The notes under the pieces were generated by a model. That model ran no database searches. It was not told the origin of the DNA and saw only the letters and a list, made by a program, of their open reading frames with translations. Position numbers and translations under genes: made by a program. This document shows, one piece after another, positions 7,846-14,353 of a DNA stretch of 21,596 bases (position 1 is its first letter; the number at the start of each line of letters is the position of its first letter). The DNA lies in contig JAEHHF010000008.1 of NCBI GenBank assembly GCA_019248085.1, forward strand, positions 1-21,596, given 5' to 3'. This DNA comes from Candidatus Dojkabacteria bacterium S2_J21. GTDB taxonomy: Bacteria > Patescibacteria > Dojkabacteria > SC72.

Positions 7846-7871
7846 ACAGCCATAATCTCCTCTTAATAAAT

Positions 7872-8747
7872 ATGGATAACCGTTCTGTCCTTGCCGTAGG
7901 TATTAATACCCCTGCAGAAGAGAAAATCATAATACAAGAAAAATTGAAACTAAAAGATATCACATTAGATACCGCTTCAATTAAAGACATCGTCTTCGAG
8001 ATAATTGACGGAGTAATATCAGTAGATATAAAAGGGAAAGATCTCAAAAAATATGATTACATTTGGATACAATCTGGATGGAACACCACCCATATGGCAT
8101 ATCTCCTACATCTATATCTCAAATCACAGCATATTCGACATAACAGAACTAATTCACACAATACCAAACTTTCGGATATCTTTTCATTAGCATCTAAGGG
8201 TGTCTTAGTACCAAACACATATTTCCACAATGGATTAAAAGTAAGCGCAAGAAATGTTTCCGAAATAGCAAATGTCTGTAAATTACCATGTATCTACAAA
8301 ACCTCATTGGGTTCTTTGGGATGTAATGTATTCCTGATAGACAAGGAAGAGGATATAAAACAGACTATTAAAGATAATGGGAAGTATAATAGATATATAT
8401 TTCAACAATACATTCCTAATGATTTTGATTACAGAGTAGTTATAGCTAATGGCAAATCTACATCCGTATGTAAGAGAACTAGGGTAACAGATAAGTTTAG
8501 GAATAATGTAGCGCTTGGAGCTTGTGAGGAGTTCATTAAGATAAAAAATGTCCCTACTGAGGTTATTGATATTGCTATACACTCTGCGAATGCTTTGAAA
8601 CTTAAATGGGCTGGGGTAGATGTTGTTACAGATAAAGATACCGGAGAGAACTATATATTAGAAGTTAATAGAAGACCTGGATTAACAGAAAGCTCTTCAG
8701 AGACAAGAGCTGCATATAAATATATAAAAGGATTGGTAGGAAGATAA
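7872..8747 (+). CDS. RimK-like ATP-grasp ligase
   Basis: 291 residues with an ATP-grasp fold of the RimK/LysX/GshB type. Visible landmarks are the ATP-binding lysine region YKTSLGSLG (142-150), FQQYIPNDFDYRVV (177-190), TRVTDKFRNNVALGA (203-217), WAGVDVV (246-252) and the Mg-binding LEVNRRPG (263-270) with E264 and N266. Enzymes of this group join a carboxylate, activated as acyl phosphate, to an amine. Known products include glutamylated ribosomal protein S6, LysW adducts, glutathione and cyanophycin, and none can be chosen here. The N-terminal 100 residues are divergent. It follows hemW after 27 bases but has its own extended -10. Confidence 0.85.
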   Translation: MDNRSVLAVGINTPAEEKIIIQEKLKLKDITLDTASIKDIVFEIIDGVISVDIKGKDLKKYDYIWIQSGWNTTHMAYLLHLYLKSQHIRHNRTNSHNTKLSDIFSLASKGVLVPNTYFHNGLKVSARNVSEIANVCKLPCIYKTSLGSLGCNVFLIDKEEDIKQTIKDNGKYNRYIFQQYIPNDFDYRVVIANGKSTSVCKRTRVTDKFRNNVALGACEEFIKIKNVPTEVIDIAIHSANALKLKWAGVDVVTDKDTGENYILEVNRRPGLTESSSETRAAYKYIKGLVGR

Positions 8748-8769
8748 TCAAATTAGTTTCAATATCTCA

Positions 8770-8799
8770 TTGACCATGAAAGGCTTTTCTAGATATAAT
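8770..8799 (+). promoter_or_regulatory. Full sigma-70 promoter of the small basic protein gene
   Basis: TTGACC (8770-8775), an 18-bp spacer and a perfect TATAAT (8794-8799). This is one of the two best promoters in the window. Transcription should start near 8806, giving a leader of about 53 bases. Confidence 0.65.
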
Positions 8800-8846
8800 A
8801 TTCTTGTTAAGTGCAATTTCCATTGCTACACCATTCATCTTTCATG

Positions 8847-8851
8847 GGAGG
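8847..8851 (+). promoter_or_regulatory. Strong Shine-Dalgarno site
   Basis: GGAGG, within GGGAGGGA, lies seven bases before the ATG at 8859. It is the only textbook site I found in the window and it decides the start, since an in-frame ATG at 8844 would place the site inside the gene. Confidence 0.7.
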
Positions 8852-8858
8852 GATACAC

Positions 8859-8972
8859 ATGCCAGGCCAACAGAAGCAAGGCAAGGAAGTAAAGAAAAAT
8901 GGGAAATGGGTCAATCGGAATGGGCAAAAAAGAAATCAGAAAGAGAACGCGAAAGCTAAGAGAAAGAAATAA
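8859..8972 (+). CDS. Small highly basic protein, 37 residues
   Basis: The reading frame runs ATG to TAA for 37 codons. The product is rich in Lys, Arg, Gln and Asn, with KKNGKWVNRNGQKR in the middle and AKAKRKK at the end, and has almost no acidic residues. Such composition is typical of nucleic-acid or ribosome-bound peptides, but I cannot match a family. It shows no similarity I can see to bTHX or bL36. Support for a real gene is strong: its own TTGACC-18-TATAAT promoter, a GGAGG site seven bases before the ATG, and a 14-pair hairpin 11 bases past the stop. This signal set suggests high expression. Role unknown. Confidence 0.72.
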   Translation: MPGQQKQGKEVKKNGKWVNRNGQKRNQKENAKAKRKK

Positions 8973-8983
8973 TTGCACCACAT

Positions 8984-9026
8984 AAGTGGACCTATACTGG
9001 TTTTTACCACATGTATAGGTCCGCTT
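8984..9026. terminator. Strong hairpin, probable bidirectional terminator
   Basis: AAGTGGACCTATAC (8984-8997) pairs with GTATAGGTCCGCTT (9013-9026) over 14 positions including one G-U. In the loop, TGG and CCA can pair around TTTTTA. It separates the 37-residue gene (plus) from the end of the DEAD-box gene (minus), so it probably ends both transcripts. There is no long T-run after either arm, so its efficiency is uncertain. Confidence 0.65.
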
Positions 9027-9043
9027 GATATTTCAATAAATGA

Positions 9044-10237
9044 TTATCTATCTATGAATGTAAGCGCATATCCCTTCTTACCAGCTCTACCAGTTCTACC
9101 AATTCTATGAATATAGTCATCATAACTCTCAGGTTCATCATAATTGATAACATGAGTAATATTGGACACATCTAATCCTCTAGAAGCAACATCTGTAGCT
9201 ATCAATACATTAAAATCACCTCTCTTAAACCCATCAATGATTCTAGTTCTTTGAGACTGCCTCTTGTCACCATGTAATGCATCTACATTCAATTTCTTGT
9301 CGTAGAGGTAATCAGATAACTTGTCAGCATTTCTCTTAGTTCTAGTAAATATCAAAACTCTTTTGAATTCTTCCTTAGATAATAGATCAAGAAGGACCTC
9401 TTCCTTTCTCTTACTACCATCAACTCTAACAACATCCTGCTCAACATTATGCTGAGGAGATTGTGTCTCAATTTCTACCTTCACAGGATTCTTTAACAAG
9501 GAATTAGCAATAGCCTCTGCCTTGTAAGACATAGTAGCTGAGAAGAATAGGGACTGTCTGTCAGCATCAAGTTTAGAAATGATATATCTAATATCATCAA
9601 TGAAACCCATATCCAACATTCTATCTACTTCATCAAGTATTACATTGTTTACCTCAGAAAGATTTACACCTCGTCTATCATATATATCTTTTAATCTACC
9701 CGGTGTAGCTATGATGAAATGAGGTCTCTTGTCTAAAATATACATCTGATCTCTAATACTCTTACCACCTATGATTAACACAGATTTAAGATTAGTACCT
9801 CTAGCTAATTCTTTGAATTCATCTTGTATTTGACTACCCAGTTCTCTAGTAGGAACAACTATTAAGCATGTTTGTGTACCATCATTTAAAAATTTATTAA
9901 TCATCGGTAACAAAAATGCTGCTGTCTTACCAGAGCCTGTACTAGCAATACCAAGAATATCTTTTCCAGCTAAAATAGCTGGAATAGCTTCATTCTGTAT
10001 CTTAGTAGGTACAGAATATCTCTTACTCAAAATATTCTTTTGTAGTATTGGATCTAAATTAAAGTCGTTAAAGAGGGCATCGGTAACATAAATGTTGGAT
10101 GTCTCAGTTTCAATAGCTTTCGCTATGTATTGACTTGTACTTATACCAGAACTTTTTCTGATATTTCTACCGTAACTTCTTCTTGGGGAAAATCGATTTG
10201 AACGACTTGACCCGTATGATTTATACCTGTTTTGCAT
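9044..10237 (-). CDS. DEAD-box RNA helicase
   Basis: 397 residues from the ATG at 10237; a TTG five codons upstream is less likely. All core motifs are present: Q motif region (VPTKIQNEAIP, 76-86), motif I ASTGSGKT (98-105), PTREL (129-133), TPGR (178-181), motif II DEVD (202-205, in place of DEAD), SAT (233-235), then IFTRTKR, IATDVASRGLD and HRIGRTGR near the end. The chain stops just after motif VI, so the usual basic C-terminal tail is missing. Instead the first 30 residues are rich in Arg, Ser, Tyr and Gly (SYGSSRSNRFSPRRSYGR) and could bind RNA non-specifically. Likely roles are ribosome assembly or mRNA unwinding. A long AT-rich upstream region may contain regulation. Confidence 0.93.
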   Translation of the reverse strand: MQNRYKSYGSSRSNRFSPRRSYGRNIRKSSGISTSQYIAKAIETETSNIYVTDALFNDFNLDPILQKNILSKRYSVPTKIQNEAIPAILAGKDILGIASTGSGKTAAFLLPMINKFLNDGTQTCLIVVPTRELGSQIQDEFKELARGTNLKSVLIIGGKSIRDQMYILDKRPHFIIATPGRLKDIYDRRGVNLSEVNNVILDEVDRMLDMGFIDDIRYIISKLDADRQSLFFSATMSYKAEAIANSLLKNPVKVEIETQSPQHNVEQDVVRVDGSKRKEEVLLDLLSKEEFKRVLIFTRTKRNADKLSDYLYDKKLNVDALHGDKRQSQRTRIIDGFKRGDFNVLIATDVASRGLDVSNITHVINYDEPESYDDYIHRIGRTGRAGKKGYALTFIDR

Positions 10238-10337
10238 AACAGTAATTAACAATTAATTTTAGTTTTCAGTTTTTATAGACAAACCGAAAATAAAATATTG
10301 TTAACCTCATAGGGTCTATTAATTTCGCTTAAATCTA

Positions 10338-10355
10338 CATCAAACAGCGTTGATG
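10338..10355. repeat. Small inverted repeat between the HAD and helicase genes
   Basis: CATCAA (10338-10343) and TTGATG (10350-10355) with a 6-base loop. It lies 29 bases after the HAD gene and about 100 bases before the helicase start, on the shared minus strand. There is no T-run, so it may be a weak terminator or part of the helicase leader. The rest of this 147-base gap shows only AT-rich sequence, with a possible TATAAA on the minus strand at 10277-10272. Confidence 0.25.
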
Positions 10356-10384
10356 ATACCACATGGAAGAGAAAAATGATACAA

Positions 10385-11167
10385 CTATGAATTTAAGATC
10401 TCTTTGACACTATCCACAACCCATATATGAATGTCTGGATTGTCTTTAATCTCTTGTGGTAATTTATCTAAATCACCTTTAATCCAAACCAAATTCTTAC
10501 AACCAGCTTCAATAGCAGGAAAAATATCTGCCGCGAGACTATCACCCACAACTAGAGTCTTCTCGATATCTTTTCCGAGAAATCTCGCACTCTTACACCA
10601 GCTATATTTATCTTTTGTATATTTCAGATCTATCGCATTGAAAGGGATACAATGCATATTCAATTCCTCCGCAAATCTCATTGCTTTAAGCTTTGTCCAT
10701 TTCTCTTGTGCATGAGAATTAAAAGCAAAGCAGATACCCATATTTTTAAGATATGAAAGCATTTCAACAGACCCTTCTATGATTTCAGGACAAGTATCAT
10801 AGAAATCTTTCAGATATCTCTTCACGAAATACAGATATTGGACATAGTTCTTAGGATGATTGTCCTTGAAATACAATTCCAAAGCTTCTTTGTACTTCTC
10901 CTCAATTGTAACCAGATTTCTGCCCTCTCCATATACAAGGTGAAGGTTGTATGCCATTCTTTCAGTAAACCGCTCACTTGGGATAGACGATTCAAACATC
11001 TCTGCTAACTCCATGCTTAAAGAGTCTTGAATTAACCAATAATACTCATTGGTATATAAAACTGTGTTATCAAGGTCTAGAAGGACCCCTTCGATATCGT
11101 TTTCTTTAATTATTCTTTCTAGAAGTGGGGCAGAAGCTTCTGTCTCATGTTTATTAGCTTCTTGCAT
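10385..11167 (-). CDS. HAD-superfamily hydrolase
   Basis: 260 residues. Motif I is LDLDNT (30-35): D31 is the expected nucleophile and D33 the acid/base. Motif II is FNSHAQEK in the second half. VVGDSLAADIFPAIEAG near the C-terminus is motif IV with its metal-binding aspartates. A helical cap lies between motifs I and II (about 40-125), giving a layout like class I haloacid dehalogenase or YjjG-type nucleotidases. Substrate unknown; a phosphate monoester is likely. It is divergent from the heliorhodopsin gene and shares its structured intergenic region. A TATAAT box eight bases before the ATG gives almost no leader, although GAGGG between them could also act as a close ribosome-binding site. 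Confidence 0.85.
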   Translation of the reverse strand: MQEANKHETEASAPLLERIIKENDIEGVLLDLDNTVLYTNEYYWLIQDSLSMELAEMFESSIPSERFTERMAYNLHLVYGEGRNLVTIEEKYKEALELYFKDNHPKNYVQYLYFVKRYLKDFYDTCPEIIEGSVEMLSYLKNMGICFAFNSHAQEKWTKLKAMRFAEELNMHCIPFNAIDLKYTKDKYSWCKSARFLGKDIEKTLVVGDSLAADIFPAIEAGCKNLVWIKGDLDKLPQEIKDNPDIHIWVVDSVKEILNS

Positions 11168-11175
11168 AGTCCCTC

Positions 11176-11181
11176 ATTATA
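11176..11181 (-). promoter_or_regulatory. -10 box of the HAD gene, near-leaderless
   Basis: On the minus strand TATAAT lies eight bases before the ATG at 11167. The predicted first transcribed base is about two bases before the start codon. Confidence 0.5.
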
Positions 11182-11209
11182 CATGATTATATGATCCTTC
11201 TTATATACG

Positions 11210-11259
11210 ATGAGTTTGTATGCGACAGCAACAATATCTAGGATATTGCTAGAACTCAT
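11210..11259. promoter_or_regulatory. Nested inverted repeats upstream of heliorhodopsin
   Basis: An outer pair, ATGAGTT (11210-11216) and AACTCAT (11253-11259), encloses an inner dyad, CAATATC (11232-11238), TAG, GATATTG (11242-11248). Both pairs are perfect over 7 bp. The region sits between the divergent HAD and heliorhodopsin genes, ending 61 bases before the heliorhodopsin ATG. It could be an operator (inner dyad) or a folded RNA leader. I recognise no known riboswitch. Confidence 0.4.
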
Positions 11260-11317
11260 TTCTTTCATCATAACTTTCAATAGTATATATTTATATATAG
11301 TTTATTTTATTCTTTAA
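11210..11317 (+). CDS. Possible 35-residue hydrophobic ORF upstream of heliorhodopsin
   Basis: ATG at 11210 opens a frame of 35 codons that ends with TAA three bases before the heliorhodopsin ATG. The product would be a single membrane helix (ISRILLELISFIITFN then aromatic YLYIVYFIL). The position suggests a small membrane partner or leader peptide. However, T-rich DNA encodes hydrophobic residues by default, no Shine-Dalgarno site is present, and a frame this short can arise by chance. Low confidence. Confidence 0.2.
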   Translation: MSLYATATISRILLELISFIITFNSIYLYIVYFIL

Positions 11318-11320
11318 CAT

Positions 11321-12082
11321 ATGGACAAATTTAAAAACCTCAGAATATACAACATCGTTATGGGATTCTTTCACTTTGTGCAAGGTATCCTAATGGTTGT
11401 ATTAAGTAACGACTTTACACTGCCGATCAATACAAGCTACTTAAAGTTCGATGCAACAACATTTACATTACAACCGTTATTGAATAATGTATATAACCTT
11501 AGAGTAGGGTATGCAATTGCAGCATTCTTGTTTCTTTCCTCGTTAGCTCATTTCATAATCTCGATGCCAAAGGTATACGAATGGTATGTGGCAAATCTTA
11601 AGAAAGGTATCAACTATGCTAGATGGATAGAATATTCATTTAGTTCATCCATAATGATTGTTGTAGTCTCAATGTTGGTAGGAGTATATGACTTAAGTAC
11701 TTTACTGTTAATCTTCTTCCTGAATGCTATGATGATTCTATTTGGTTTGATGATGGAATTACATAATCAGACAACTACTAAAACGAATTGGTTATCATTC
11801 ATATTCGGTTGTATTGCAGGCATCGTTCCATGGGTAGTGGTAGCTCTCTATCTCTTCGGCTCAGGAGATGCAGACAATCGTGCTCCAACATTTGTATATT
11901 GGATCTTCTTTAGTATATTCCTCTTCTTCAACACATTCGCTGGAAACATGATTCTACAGTATGGGAAGATTGGGAAATGGAAAGATTATACATACGGTGA
12001 GAAGGTATATATATTGCTAAGCTTAGTAGCTAAATCACTTCTCGCATGGCAGGTGTTTGCAGGAACATTAAGACCTATGTAG
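11321..12082 (+). CDS. Heliorhodopsin
   Basis: 253 residues with seven membrane helices at about 8-28, 60-82, 102-122, 126-146, 157-179, 190-213 and 227-249. Family signatures are dense: MGFFHFVQG (14-22), RWIEYSFSSS (101-110), NAMMILFGLMME (135-146), AGIVPW (166-171), LQYGKIG (212-218) and the helix-7 site LVAKSLLAWQVF (235-246). K238 is the retinal Schiff-base lysine and E104 the counterion. H18 and H77 match the two conserved histidines H23 and H80 of heliorhodopsin 48C12. The family is inverted in the membrane (N-terminus inside) and has a slow, long-lived photocycle, so sensing or enzyme control is expected rather than proton pumping. No carotenoid cleavage or synthesis gene is in the window, so retinal may be imported. 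The gene is monocistronic and ends at a clear terminator. Confidence 0.97.
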   Translation: MDKFKNLRIYNIVMGFFHFVQGILMVVLSNDFTLPINTSYLKFDATTFTLQPLLNNVYNLRVGYAIAAFLFLSSLAHFIISMPKVYEWYVANLKKGINYARWIEYSFSSSIMIVVVSMLVGVYDLSTLLLIFFLNAMMILFGLMMELHNQTTTKTNWLSFIFGCIAGIVPWVVVALYLFGSGDADNRAPTFVYWIFFSIFLFFNTFAGNMILQYGKIGKWKDYTYGEKVYILLSLVAKSLLAWQVFAGTLRPM

Positions 12083-12085
12083 GAT

Positions 12086-13603
12086 TTATTCCTTTTGTAA
12101 CAATGAGAAGCCTCCACTTATCGTGGAGGTTTTCTTAAAACCCATATCCAAAAATTTCCCTAGTTCAAATTCAGGCACTATTAATATATCTTCTCTCTGT
12201 ACATCCTCTTTTTTCAGCCCGCTGTCTACCCTTATCAATGCCCAATTAATATATTCTCCCTCATATTCATAGTAATAGTAAATCGATTGGTTATGCATAT
12301 AAAACTGGGTTGTTATCAAATCTCCAGGTTGCGTAAACACATATCTTTGAACATTGTTCAAAGCATCTAGGTCTTTTGCAACATCTCTGTAATCCACTAG
12401 TGTCTGCATTGGTTTAAGCATAAGGATCAATACAACATACAAACCAATGGGAATTAACACATACCAATTTTTCAACAAAGAGGACATAACCATCCAGAAT
12501 GATGCAAGAAGAAGAATGCCACCTGCAATAGTATATCGTTCGACAAAAGAGTTAAATCCAATAGCACCTAATATATAGAAGCCTAGGAAAGTAATTAAAG
12601 ATAGGAAAAAGAAAAATGTAATTTTTCTCTTTTCTTCAAGTCCGATTCTTTTAGATATTAAGATTAAAATATACCCTATCGTATGTATTCCAAACATTAT
12701 GCCTCCGAAAACTAGAGTAGGGATAGCTACAATCAACTCCCTTACTGGAGGAACACCTTGCATATATCTTACAACTCCCAAAAAGTACGAATAGTAAATT
12801 CTTACAACTTCATAAAGCTTAATCTCTGGGACCCACCATGGACCAATGATCCCTACACTTGCAACGATTTGCCGTAAGGGGAAGAACAAAAAGAAAAGGA
12901 TACTAACAAGTACAAACCCTAGACACAGATACAAACATTTTTTATTTATTCCACTCTTTGTAAATACAAATTTGTATATCATGCTTGCAAGTACAAGGGC
13001 TACAACATAAACAACCTGTAGATAATGAGTACCACATAAGATAGTAGCAAGTAAAATTGTCGATATGAGAAGCTTTGTTCTTTTCCTTCCCTTGTTACTA
13101 TCCAAAAGCTTCAGAGTTGAATATGCTAATCCTAACGCTAGTAATGCAAGAAGAGAGTAAGCTCTTGCCTCTATTGAGTATGCCACAAAGAAAGGCGAGA
13201 TTGCGACAATCAATGCCAAGACTATTCCTGTAATTGGGAATTTATTCTTGTTGAATAAACTTTTTCCAACAAAGAATGCTGTTACTATGGTACTAATTCC
13301 AAAAAATATTGAAAAACTCCTTAATGAGAACTGAGTTACTCCAAAGAGGAGAGACCAGAGTCTAATTAAAATATAAAAGAGTGGGGGATGTACTTTGTCT
13401 GCAGCAATAACCGAAAACATCTCTTTCCATGATAGCTTAATTACATCTCCTGTAAATGCTTCATCATACCAGAAACTTGTTTTACTTATATCTAAGAGCC
13501 TTAATACCAATCCAACGATTAAAATTAAGGCTAAAATGAACAATGGGTTTTTAATGATATTCAGAATTTTCTTCCACATACTATTTATGTACTTTCCTAA
13601 CAT
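12086..13603 (-). CDS. GT-C membrane glycosyltransferase (PMT/ArnT-like, GT39/GT83 type)
   Basis: 505 residues. A dozen or so hydrophobic helices run from 20 to about 400, followed by a soluble C-terminal part. The first outside loop holds SFWYDEAF (43-50), whose D47-E48 pair is the expected catalytic and metal site of GT-C enzymes, and VHPPLFYILIRLW (71-83) is the typical PMT_2 motif. Such enzymes move a sugar from a polyprenyl-phosphate carrier to proteins or glycolipids on the outer face. It follows the GT2 gene with a 23-base overlap if it starts at 13603; a second ATG at 13579 would remove the overlap. Its last codons also form the heliorhodopsin terminator on the other strand. Confidence 0.85.
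   Translation of the reverse strand: MLGKYINSMWKKILNIIKNPLFILALILIVGLVLRLLDISKTSFWYDEAFTGDVIKLSWKEMFSVIAADKVHPPLFYILIRLWSLLFGVTQFSLRSFSIFFGISTIVTAFFVGKSLFNKNKFPITGIVLALIVAISPFFVAYSIEARAYSLLALLALGLAYSTLKLLDSNKGRKRTKLLISTILLATILCGTHYLQVVYVVALVLASMIYKFVFTKSGINKKCLYLCLGFVLVSILFFLFFPLRQIVASVGIIGPWWVPEIKLYEVVRIYYSYFLGVVRYMQGVPPVRELIVAIPTLVFGGIMFGIHTIGYILILISKRIGLEEKRKITFFFFLSLITFLGFYILGAIGFNSFVERYTIAGGILLLASFWMVMSSLLKNWYVLIPIGLYVVLILMLKPMQTLVDYRDVAKDLDALNNVQRYVFTQPGDLITTQFYMHNQSIYYYYEYEGEYINWALIRVDSGLKKEDVQREDILIVPEFELGKFLDMGFKKTSTISGGFSLLQKE
12108..12136 (+). terminator. Intrinsic terminator of heliorhodopsin, inside the opposite gene
   Basis: CCTCCAC (12111-12117) and GTGGAGG (12123-12129) with loop TTATC form a GC-rich stem, extended by AAG/TTT pairing on the outside. 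TTTTCTT (12130-12136) follows. It is a complete intrinsic terminator on the plus strand, 28 bases past the heliorhodopsin stop. The same bases encode part of the C-terminus of the convergent glycosyltransferase. Confidence 0.8.
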
Positions 13604-14273
13604 TTAATAACTCTTTAAAAGTTTTGAAATATGACGAAGCTTTAACTTTACTTTCTCCAACCTCGGACCATTGTACTGGCATCTCTTTAATTAACAAGCC
13701 ATTCTTTTGTAGGAGGTACAAGAATTCGAAATCATACCCCCACCTGTTGTTCTCACACATGAGGAAATACTTCTTAGCTTCTTTGTTAAACATTTTAAAA
13801 CCACACTGTGTATCTTTGAAATTAAGACCCAATATCATCCTTATGATTAAATTTGATGTCTGACCGAGTAATTTTCTTAGAAATGAAATCTTTATGCTCT
13901 GGCTTCCTAAGGCTCTAGAACCAATTACACAATCAAAACGAGTTATATGCTTCAGGAAATGTTCCATATATTCAATAGGGGTAGAGAGATCTGCATCCGC
14001 CATATATATGATATCCCCATTTGCTTTAGTAACACCCTGCTTTAAAGCATAACCTTTTCCCATATTAGGGAAATAGCTAACAATCGTGATATCTTCTTTA
14101 AAACCAGAGAGTACCTCCAATGTCTTGTCTAAGGAACCATCGTTGACTACAATAATCTCTGTATCCATTCCATGATTTTTCTTGAATTTTTTAGCATATC
14201 TAATAATCAATGGAAGTGTTTTTTTTATTCTGTTTTCCTCATTGTATGCGGGAACTACAATAGATATCTTCAT
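13581..14273 (-). CDS. GT2 glycosyltransferase, ALG5/DPM1-like polyprenyl-phosphate sugar transferase
   Basis: 230 residues forming a GT-A fold. Visible elements are VVPAYNEE (6-13), VNDGS (43-47), the NMGKGYALKQG loop (70-80), the metal-binding D93-A-D95 within MADADLSTP, and GSRALGSQ plus TQCGFKMF, which are characteristic of dolichyl-phosphate glucosyl- or mannosyltransferases. There is no C-terminal membrane domain. The enzyme should charge a polyprenyl phosphate with a nucleotide-activated sugar at the inner face. The downstream GT-C enzyme can use that donor outside, and the overlap of the two genes supports a joint pathway. An extended -10 box stands 28 bases before the ATG. Confidence 0.9.
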   Translation of the reverse strand: MKISIVVPAYNEENRIKKTLPLIIRYAKKFKKNHGMDTEIIVVNDGSLDKTLEVLSGFKEDITIVSYFPNMGKGYALKQGVTKANGDIIYMADADLSTPIEYMEHFLKHITRFDCVIGSRALGSQSIKISFLRKLLGQTSNLIIRMILGLNFKDTQCGFKMFNKEAKKYFLMCENNRWGYDFEFLYLLQKNGLLIKEMPVQWSEVGESKVKASSYFKTFKELLNVRKVHK

Positions 14274-14301
14274 ATCATACTGATATCAATTTATGTGCGT
14301 T

Positions 14302-14310
14302 ATTATACCA
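14302..14310 (-). promoter_or_regulatory. Extended -10 promoter of the two glycosyltransferase genes
   Basis: On the minus strand TGG is followed by TATAAT (14307-14302), 28 bases before the ATG at 14273. The predicted leader is about 22 bases. This allows the glycosyltransferase pair to be transcribed apart from purA upstream. Confidence 0.45.
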
Positions 14311-14353
14311 GATTAATTTACATGTTATTAATTATCCAAATCTTCTATTGTTA

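Noticed and set aside
11321..12082. Whether the rhodopsin is a type-1 ion pump
   Set aside because: The helix-3 motif is RWIEYS with a glutamate counterion, not DTD/DTE or NDQ, and the whole sequence follows the heliorhodopsin pattern.
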